Part shown: in pieces, positions 58,779 to 64,000 of the stretch
Layout of the letters: each line of letters starts with the position of its first letter
Position numbering within the stretch: the stretch's first letter is position 1
From: Mesorhizobium sp. WSM4311
GTDB lineage: Bacteria > Pseudomonadota > Alphaproteobacteria > Rhizobiales > Rhizobiaceae
Reading direction: 5' to 3'
Length of the DNA: 64,000 bases
Assembly: GCF_002295115.1 (NCBI RefSeq)
Contig: NZ_NSFV01000001.1
Coordinates: 1-64,000 of the forward strand
Made by a program: the position numbers and the translations under genes
Notes under the pieces: generated by a model
What the model was told of the DNA's origin: nothing
What the model saw: the letters and a program-made list of their open reading frames with translations, nothing else
The model's database searches: none

Positions 58779-58868
58779 GGTGTCTGATCCCCCGCAGACA
58801 TCTGAAGGCCTGGTCAACGAGGCCTTCCAAAGCCCGCCGGGTTCCCCTCTCCGGCGGGCATTTCATTT
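58779..58868 (+). ncRNA. Candidate stress-induced small RNA with three stem-loops
   Basis: About 90 nucleotides in an otherwise gene-free 58663-58996 interval. Stem 1: AGGTGTCTG/CAGACATCT (58778-58803, one G-U pair) with loop ATCCCCCG. Stem 2: GAAGGCCT/AGGCCTTC (58804-58827, perfect) with loop GGTCAACG. Stem 3: GCCCGCCGG/CCGGCGGGC (58832-58859) with loop GTTCCCCTCT, followed by ATTTCATTT. Two loops are C-rich and could pair with G-rich ribosome-binding sites. The promoter, stems and terminator line up end to end. No coding frame with a ribosome-binding site fits. GsrN of Caulobacter, an EcfG-type-controlled RNA with a C-rich loop, is the nearest concept; homology is not shown. Confidence 0.6.
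58832..58868 (+). terminator. Intrinsic terminator of the candidate small RNA
   Basis: A 9-bp GC-only stem (GCCCGCCGG with CCGGCGGGC) and 10-base loop, followed at once by ATTTCATTT. Good stem, moderate U-tract. Confidence 0.7.
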
Positions 58869-58996
58869 GCAGAGGACCGAAGGGCGGGATTTTCGGCGGC
58901 GACGCCGGAAGGCAGCGGCTGTCAGTAGCCTGCGCCCGCCCGCATTGACGGCGCCCCAAGCGAATTTAGATTTGGAACATTGCGAGGAGGATTTTC

Positions 58997-59425
58997 GTGG
59001 AAACCCAGGAACTGCATCGCGGCCGGCTCATCGACCACATCCAGCTGGTGGTAAGGGATCTCGCCGCCAGCCGGCGTTTCTACGAGGCGGTCTTGCAGGT
59101 GCTCGGCGTGCCGATCGGCGGGACTGGCAAGGATTATTTCTGGTCCGATGAGCTGTTCATCTCCAGCGCCGACAGCCGGGCCGCGCTGGGAAAACTCACC
59201 GGCCGTCACCATCTGGCCTTCCAGGCCAGGGACCACGCGATGGTCGATGCCTTCCACAAGGCCGGGCTGGCGGCCGGCGGCACGGACAATGGCGCGCCGG
59301 GCGAGCGGCCCTATCATCCCGGCTATTACGCCGCCTTCCTGCTCGACCCCGACGGCAACAACATCGAGGCCGTCCATCACGGTGCGCATACGCGCAGCGT
59401 CGCTTCGGTGAAGATCACCTTCTAG
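58997..59425 (+). CDS. VOC (glyoxalase/bleomycin resistance) family protein
   Basis: A 142-residue vicinal-oxygen-chelate protein. It has the paired beta-alpha-beta pattern: IDHIQLVVRDLAASRRFYEAVLQVLG with the first metal histidine (near residue 14), HHLAFQARD (near 71) and YAAFLLDPDGNNIEAVHHG with the terminal glutamate (near 125). The start is GTG at 58997, with GGAGG 6 bases upstream. The substrate is unknown. Confidence 0.88.
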   Translation: METQELHRGRLIDHIQLVVRDLAASRRFYEAVLQVLGVPIGGTGKDYFWSDELFISSADSRAALGKLTGRHHLAFQARDHAMVDAFHKAGLAAGGTDNGAPGERPYHPGYYAAFLLDPDGNNIEAVHHGAHTRSVASVKITF

Positions 59426-59633
59426 GGGCTTCCATCGAACGCAGCCGCGGCCACCGCCGGCGACATTTTGCGCGCCTGCTGACCCAACGGGGATTGACGG
59501 CGTCCCGTCGTTGCCAGGTCGCTGGCCCCAATGCTAACCGTGCAAAGGCGGTTGGAATCGGCGTCCAGGCAAGGTACGCCCTAAATTTCCACTGGACCGA
59601 GACATCCTTTCCCATCGTGGAGAAATATATTTC

Positions 59634-60149
59634 ATGCAAAAATCCACCAGGGCAATCTGCGCCGCCGCGCTTTTACTTGCGGGCGGAGCCATCTTGCCGA
59701 CAAGCATATTATCAGTTTCTTATATTTCATCGGCGCAGGCTCAGGAGGAATATCTTCCGACCAAGAAGGACTTTGTCGGCAAATGGAAGCTCAGCGGCTC
59801 GGCCATCCGCCCGCCGCGCGACATGAAGGATGCGCCGACGCCCGAACAGGAAGCGGCGGCCGCCGCGTTTCAGCAGACGGTGACCGCCTTCTACGGCGCG
59901 TTCGACTATCTGGAGATCACGGCGGACGGCCGCTACAATTTCCATCAGCCGGGTGACGCGGCGTCGGGCGCCTGCGTCTGGTGCGGAACCTGGTCCTTCA
60001 GCAAGAGCTCGCTATGGCTCAAGCTGGATACGGCGCCCAGGCTCGACATCTACGCCAAGGACGGCGACATCCAGATGACCTACACCGCCGAGCCCGACGA
60101 GAAATCGAAATACGCCTGGCTGGTCTTCGGCTGGACGAAGGCCGAGTAG
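59634..60149 (+). CDS. Exported hypothetical protein
   Basis: A 171-residue secreted protein with a long signal peptide (about residues 1-37, ending SSAQAQ). The mature part (DFVGKWKLSGSAIRPP, YLEITADGRYNFH, CVWCGTWSFSKSSLWLKLD) looks like a lipocalin-like beta domain with one C-x2-C pair. I recognise no named family. A good ribosome-binding site (GGAG) lies 12 bases upstream. The preceding 59426-59633 interval holds nothing identifiable. Confidence 0.75.
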   Translation: MQKSTRAICAAALLLAGGAILPTSILSVSYISSAQAQEEYLPTKKDFVGKWKLSGSAIRPPRDMKDAPTPEQEAAAAAFQQTVTAFYGAFDYLEITADGRYNFHQPGDAASGACVWCGTWSFSKSSLWLKLDTAPRLDIYAKDGDIQMTYTAEPDEKSKYAWLVFGWTKAE

Positions 60150-60210
60150 GCGGGCGGCGCCGCCCGGCGTTGCCCGTCAGGGGTTTCGTTGTTCGGAGGC
60201 CCAAGCGGCT

Positions 60211-60250
60211 TTCCCACGATCTCGTATCCTCGTATGCGAGACCGTGGGAA
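60211..60250. repeat. Long inverted repeat upstream of the peptidase gene
   Basis: TTCCCACG (60211-60218) pairs with CGTGGGAA (60243-60250), and TCTCG pairs with CGAGA inside, with a single A/C mismatch between the two stems and a 12-base loop holding a CTCGTAT repeat. It ends 17 bases before the ATG, so it could be an operator, an attenuator or the terminator of the upstream gene. Confidence 0.55.
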
Positions 60251-60267
60251 CTATCCGAGAAATCCGT

Positions 60268-60885
60268 ATGAACCCGTTGCCTGGAGCCGTGCCGTTTTTC
60301 AGCCAGTGGGAAACGCCTGACATGACGCTGGCCGTGCTCGCCGATGGCGCCGATGTGGCGCTGCGGCGCGATCCGCTATGGCAAGGGTCGGGCGCGGAAA
60401 GCCTCGACGAATACGCGGTCTGGGCCGCCAACATCTGCGGCATGGCGTGCCTGAAAATGATCCTTGCGACGCGCGGCGAGATCGTGCCGACGATCGAACT
60501 GGCGAGACGCTGCACCGTATATGGCGGCTATGTCGTCAACGAAGGCTCGATCAAGGGCCTGATCTACGCGCCCTTCGTCACCTTCGTGCAGGCGGAATTC
60601 GGCCTGGAGGCGCAGGTGATGACCAATGTCGCGACGTCGGACATTCCGGCGATCCTCGGGCAGTCACGCTTCTTCATCGCCTCGGTCAGCAGTTCGATCC
60701 GCTGGCCCGAGCACGAGCCGCCGTCGAAGGGCGGCCATCTGGTGCTGGTCACGGCGGCGTCGCGGGACGGTTTTCGCTTTCACAACCCATCCGGCCATAC
60801 CAGCGCCACACAGGCCAACGCAGTGTTGGCGCCAGCCGATTTCGACCGTTTCTTTGCCAATCGCGGCATTGCCGTCACCATTTGA
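60268..60885 (+). CDS. Papain-like (C39-like) cysteine peptidase family protein
   Basis: A 205-residue cytosolic protein. The catalytic pattern is AANICGMACLKMIL (cysteine near residue 59), KGGHLVLVTAA (histidine near 158) and FHNPSGH (asparagine), which is the C39-like C-H-N triad. It lacks a signal peptide and the ABC transporter parts of bacteriocin exporters. It starts after a long inverted repeat and is followed 35 bases later by a D-Ala-D-Ala ligase gene on the same strand, which suggests peptide or cell-wall precursor processing. Confidence 0.78.
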   Translation: MNPLPGAVPFFSQWETPDMTLAVLADGADVALRRDPLWQGSGAESLDEYAVWAANICGMACLKMILATRGEIVPTIELARRCTVYGGYVVNEGSIKGLIYAPFVTFVQAEFGLEAQVMTNVATSDIPAILGQSRFFIASVSSSIRWPEHEPPSKGGHLVLVTAASRDGFRFHNPSGHTSATQANAVLAPADFDRFFANRGIAVTI

Positions 60886-60919
60886 TTTCGAGGGATTTCG
60901 ATGAAGAACAGGCTTTTCA

Positions 60920-61993
60920 ATGAAGGATAGGATCAGGGTCGCCATCCTCTATGGCGGGCGCTCGGCCGAGCATGACGTGTCGCGGCTGTCGGCCGCCAAT
61001 GTGCTGAAGGCGATCGACCGGACGCGCTACGAGGTGGTGCCGATCGCCATTTCCAGGGACGGCAGGTGGCGGCTGCAGCCTTCGTCCGAGGCTGACGCCG
61101 ACGGGGCAGGGGCTCCGGTGTCGGAGGATGGCGTGGAGGTCGCGCTGCTGCCCGGCGGCAAGGGCCGCCTGATGGCTCTCACCAAGAATGGCGAACAGCC
61201 TGACCCCGTCGATGTCGTCTTTCCCGTGCTGCACGGGCCGTTCGGCGAGGACGGTTCGGTGCAGGGCTATGCCGAGGTTGCCGATGTCGCCTATGTCGGC
61301 TGCGGCATCCTGGCTTCGGCAGCCGCCATGGACAAGGATGTCGCCAAGCGGCTGCTGCGCGAGGCCGGGCTTGCCGTTGCCCGCTCGGTCACCGTGCTGA
61401 GAGGCGATGTCGGTTCGTTCCAGGAGATTGCCGGGGCGCTTGGGCTGCCTTTCTTCGCCAAGCCAGCGCGCCAGGGCTCGTCCTTCGGGGTGAGCAAGGT
61501 GCATGACAGGGATGGCTTCGAGCAGGCGGTCGAAACGGCTTTGCGCTATGACAGCAAGGCGCTGATCGAAGAGTTCGTCGACGGCCGCGAGATCGAGTGC
61601 TCGGTGCTGGAGCAGGCCGACGGCTCGCTGACGGTTTCGCTGCCGGGCGAGATCATTCCCGCCGGCAAGCATGGCTTCTACACTTATGAGGCCAAATATC
61701 TCGATGCCGACGGCGCGCTGGTCAAGGTGCCCGCCGATGTCCCGGCCGATGTCGTTGCCAGGACGAGCGAGATGGCGGCGCGGGCTTTCCGGGCGCTCGG
61801 TTGCGAGGCCATGGCGCGCGTCGACTTCTTCCTGCGCGCCGACGGTTCGCTGCTGGTCAACGAGGTCAACACGCTGCCCGGCTTCACCGACATTTCGATG
61901 TACGCCAAGGCACTTGCCGCGGCCGGCATCGGCTACAGCAAGGTGATCGACGTGCTGATCGAGCACGCGCTGGCAAGGCACGGGGCGCGCTGA
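60920..61993 (+). CDS. D-alanine--D-alanine ligase family protein
   Basis: A 357-residue ATP-grasp ligase with the Ddl pattern: AILYGGRSAEHDVSRLSAANV at the start, VLHGPFGEDGSVQG (near residue 103), AKPARQGSSFGVSKV (near 182), EEFVDGREIECSVLEQ and NEVNTLPGFTDISMYAKAL (Mg and ATP contacts). It joins two D-alanines for peptidoglycan, or a related D-amino acid pair. The essential ddl usually sits in the mur-fts cluster, and no such genes are seen here, so this may be a second, specialised copy. It is probably co-transcribed with the peptidase-like gene. Confidence 0.9.
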   Translation: MKDRIRVAILYGGRSAEHDVSRLSAANVLKAIDRTRYEVVPIAISRDGRWRLQPSSEADADGAGAPVSEDGVEVALLPGGKGRLMALTKNGEQPDPVDVVFPVLHGPFGEDGSVQGYAEVADVAYVGCGILASAAAMDKDVAKRLLREAGLAVARSVTVLRGDVGSFQEIAGALGLPFFAKPARQGSSFGVSKVHDRDGFEQAVETALRYDSKALIEEFVDGREIECSVLEQADGSLTVSLPGEIIPAGKHGFYTYEAKYLDADGALVKVPADVPADVVARTSEMAARAFRALGCEAMARVDFFLRADGSLLVNEVNTLPGFTDISMYAKALAAAGIGYSKVIDVLIEHALARHGAR

Positions 61994-62131
61994 TCGGCTC
62001 TGGGACGTGAATCCCGACGAGCGGATAAAATCACTTCTTTCCATTGCCTCCGGCCGCAGGGAACATACTGACCCGCCCGGAATTGAAGGGTAACCAGCGG
62101 TCTGCCGGCAAATGTTGCACGCCGGCTCAAT

Positions 62132-64000
62132 ATGTCAGACCATGGCCGCTGGCAGGGGGAGAGACAGCAAGTGGCGGCCAATCGTCGAAACGGGACGGCG
62201 TCCGAGGCGCATGGGCTGGACGATATTCTTTCGGCCGCCGCGCCCCGTCCGCGAACCGCATTGCCCAATGTGGCGACCACCGTGACGACGGTGGCTGCGC
62301 TGTATTTCGGCCGCGAGGTGTTCCTGCCGATCGCGATCGCGCTGCTTTTGACCTTCGCGCTGGCGCCTTTGGTTTCGGCGCTCAAACGGGTCGGCATTCC
62401 CCGGATCGCCGCCGTCATCGCCAGTGTGCTCGGCGCCTTCGCGGCCCTTGCCCTGTTCAGCTTCGTCGTCGCCACGCAGGTCAGCGAGCTGGCGCAGAAC
62501 ATTCCGGTCTACCAGACCAACATCCTGGCCAAGATCCGCTCGCTCAAGGAAACCGGAGTCGGGGGCGGGATCATCGCCAGGTTGAGCAGCGTGGTCGAGC
62601 GTGTCGGCCAGGAGATCGACAGGCAGGACGCCACGCTGCCGGCCGCCACGCCCGACAAGCCGCCGCGCGAACCGGTCCCGGTCGAGATCGTTGCGCGTGA
62701 AAGGCCGCTCGAAGTCCTGCAGAACATCGTCGGTCCGCTGATCAGCCCGCTGGGATCGGCTGGACTGATCGTCGTCGTCGTCATCTTCATGCTGCTCGAG
62801 CGGGAGGATTTGCGCGACCGCTTCATCCGGCTTGTCGGCTATGGCGACCTACACCGCACCACCGAGGCGCTTCAGGTTGCAGCCAAGCGCGTGGGCCGCT
62901 ACCTGCTCATGCAATTGGTGGTCAACATCCTCTACGCCATACCGATTGCGATCGGGCTGTGGATCCTTGGCATTCCCAATGCGCTGTTGTGGGGCCTGCT
63001 GGCGCTGGCGCTGCGGTTCGTTCCCTATATCGGTCCGGCCATCGGCATGCTTTTGCCGCTGTTCCTGGCGCTTGCCGTGGCTCCCGGCTGGTCGCTCGTG
63101 TTGTGGACGGCGGCCCTGTTCGTGGTGATGGAACTGGTCACCGGCAATGTCGTCGAGCCCTGGCTGTACGGCTCGCGAACCGGGCTGTCGCCGCTGGCGA
63201 TCATCGTCGCGGCGATCTTCTGGACGTGGCTGTGGGGGCCGCTCGGGCTCGTCCTGTCGACGCCGCTCACCGTCTGCCTCGTGGTGCTGGGCAGGCACGT
63301 ACCGCAGTTTGAATTCCTCGACGTGCTGTTCGGCAACGAGCCGGTGCTGGAACCGCATGCGCGGCTGTACCAGCGGCTCCTGGCCGGCGACCCGGACGAG
63401 GCCACCGATCACGCGGAGGAAATGCTCGAGGAAAAATATCTGGTCGAATTCTACGACAAGGTGGCTGTTCCCGCCCTTTTGCTGGGCGAGCGCGACCGTG
63501 TGCGCGGCGTCATGGGCGACCTGCAAAGGCGGCAGGTGGCGGCCAGCGCGCTCGCGCTGGTGGCCAATCTCGAAGATGATGCCAAGGAGGAGGCGGCCGA
63601 GGACGAAAGCCGGCATGTGGCCGGGGAAGGGGGCGAGCCCGGCGATGCCGCCGCCGAGGACGAGGCCGAGCTGCCCGACGGCAGTGGCCTATCGGTGCTT
63701 TGCGCCGGCGGGCGCGGCGAGCTCGACGACGCCGCCGCGGCGATGCTGGCGCAGGTGCTGGAGGTCCAGGGAGCGACCGTGTCGAAGGCTGACTTTGTCG
63801 ACATGGAACCCGCCGGCATCCGCCATCTCGAGCTCGAGACCGTCGACACGGTGGTGGTCGGCTTCCTCAACCGCGATTCCGTCAAGCATGCCCGCTTCCT
63901 GGTTCGGCGGCTGAAGCGCGCGAAGGCGGCGCTTCGGGTGGGCATCGTGTTCTGGTCGGAAACCGGCAACGGAGACAAGGAAGCGGCGGCCAAGCTCGCC
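62132..64000 (+). CDS. AI-2E family transporter with long C-terminal soluble domain (cut by window edge)
   Basis: At least 623 residues, continuing past the right edge. The membrane part (about residues 40-410) shows the family blocks: two N-terminal helices (VFLPIAIALLLTFALAPLVSALKRVG), a soluble insert rich in E and P (about 150-220), and the C-terminal helices with RFVPYIGPAIGMLLPLFLA and GNVVEPWLYGSRTGLSPLAIIVAAIFWTWLWG. A charged linker and a Rossmann-like domain (SVLCAGGRGELDDAAAAMLAQVLEVQGA, near 530) follow. The start is ATG 62132 or GTG 62171, the latter with GGGGGAG upstream. Its substrate is unknown. Confidence 0.88.
   Translation, partial: MSDHGRWQGERQQVAANRRNGTASEAHGLDDILSAAAPRPRTALPNVATTVTTVAALYFGREVFLPIAIALLLTFALAPLVSALKRVGIPRIAAVIASVLGAFAALALFSFVVATQVSELAQNIPVYQTNILAKIRSLKETGVGGGIIARLSSVVERVGQEIDRQDATLPAATPDKPPREPVPVEIVARERPLEVLQNIVGPLISPLGSAGLIVVVVIFMLLEREDLRDRFIRLVGYGDLHRTTEALQVAAKRVGRYLLMQLVVNILYAIPIAIGLWILGIPNALLWGLLALALRFVPYIGPAIGMLLPLFLALAVAPGWSLVLWTAALFVVMELVTGNVVEPWLYGSRTGLSPLAIIVAAIFWTWLWGPLGLVLSTPLTVCLVVLGRHVPQFEFLDVLFGNEPVLEPHARLYQRLLAGDPDEATDHAEEMLEEKYLVEFYDKVAVPALLLGERDRVRGVMGDLQRRQVAASALALVANLEDDAKEEAAEDESRHVAGEGGEPGDAAAEDEAELPDGSGLSVLCAGGRGELDDAAAAMLAQVLEVQGATVSKADFVDMEPAGIRHLELETVDTVVVGFLNRDSVKHARFLVRRLKRAKAALRVGIVFWSETGNGDKEAAAKLA

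Noticed and set aside
58979..58999. Second GGAAC (58976-58980) as an EcfG promoter for the VOC gene
   Set aside because: The spaced -10 position reads TCGT or CGTG, not CGTT, and it falls on the ribosome-binding site and start codon.
62060..62090. GGAAC near 62060 as an EcfG promoter for the AI-2E gene
   Set aside because: At 16 or 17 bases the -10 would read AATT or ATTG, which does not fit.

Overview
The window is a high-GC, gene-dense stretch of an alphaproteobacterial chromosome. Closely packed operons, RbsABC-like sugar transporters, moc-type genes, GTTC-N7-GTTC LexA boxes, and rhizobial intergenic palindromes of the RIME type all suggest the Phyllobacteriaceae, most likely Mesorhizobium. 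This assignment is inference from gene content and style; no rRNA is present. I see about 60 protein genes, no tRNA or rRNA, no transposase or integrase, and no CRISPR array.

Region 1 (0.2-14.6 kb) is a carbohydrate/polyol island, mostly on the minus strand. An RpiR-type regulator faces a Gfo/Idh/MocA dehydrogenase across a palindromic operator. Behind it come an SDR and a mannitol-dehydrogenase-family enzyme (GTGA overlap), a TIM-barrel sugar isomerase, and a complete ABC sugar importer (binding protein, double ATPase, two permeases). A LacI-type regulator with no ordinary start codon follows, then a divergent PanB-like enzyme, a MocD-like membrane hydroxylase and a MocE-like Rieske ferredoxin.

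Region 2 (14.7-20.1 kb) holds housekeeping and stress genes: a NUDIX hydrolase, a fatty-acid-hydroxylase-family protein, RsgA, an excalibur-domain protein and an SOS-controlled DNA polymerase IV with a perfect LexA box. Region 3 (19.7-27.2 kb) holds HxlR and LysR regulators, two DHFR/RibD-like reductases, an NmrA-like protein, three alpha/beta hydrolases and an ECF sigma factor with a SnoaL-like tail. Region 4 (27.2-30.0 kb) is an alkylation-repair island (2OG-Fe(II) oxygenase, Ogt, Ada), followed by a truncated HigA-like antitoxin.

Region 5 (30.3-36.6 kb) has an HxlR regulator with a sterol-carrier-like tail, small secreted or hypothetical proteins, a PAP2 phosphatase and a PAS-GGDEF-EAL protein. 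Region 6 (36.8-40.4 kb) looks like a hydroxycinnamate (ferulate/coumarate) island: CoA ligase, hydratase/lyase, and a MarR regulator over tandem palindromes, next to a beta-keto-acid cleavage enzyme. Region 7 (40.5-52.8 kb) is amino-acid and nucleoside metabolism with two Lrp-type regulators, an FAD oxidoreductase, an ornithine-cyclodeaminase-like protein, adenosine deaminase, a membrane GGDEF-EAL protein and a di-heme cytochrome c peroxidase.

Region 8 (52.8-64.0 kb) holds a DUF922 protease-like protein, a MocR/PNPOx divergent pair, an aminotransferase behind a perfect 10+7+10 operator, and a VOC protein. It also has a papain-like peptidase next to a D-Ala-D-Ala ligase and an AI-2E-type transporter cut by the window edge.

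The best candidate for something undescribed is at 58750-58868. An EcfG-like general-stress promoter (GGAAC-N16-TGTT) leads directly into three consecutive stem-loops with C-rich loops and ends in an intrinsic-terminator-like hairpin. There is no open reading frame, so this looks like a stress-induced small RNA of the GsrN kind. Four large intergenic palindromic elements are also present, and two of them, 49 kb apart, differ by a compensatory base pair.
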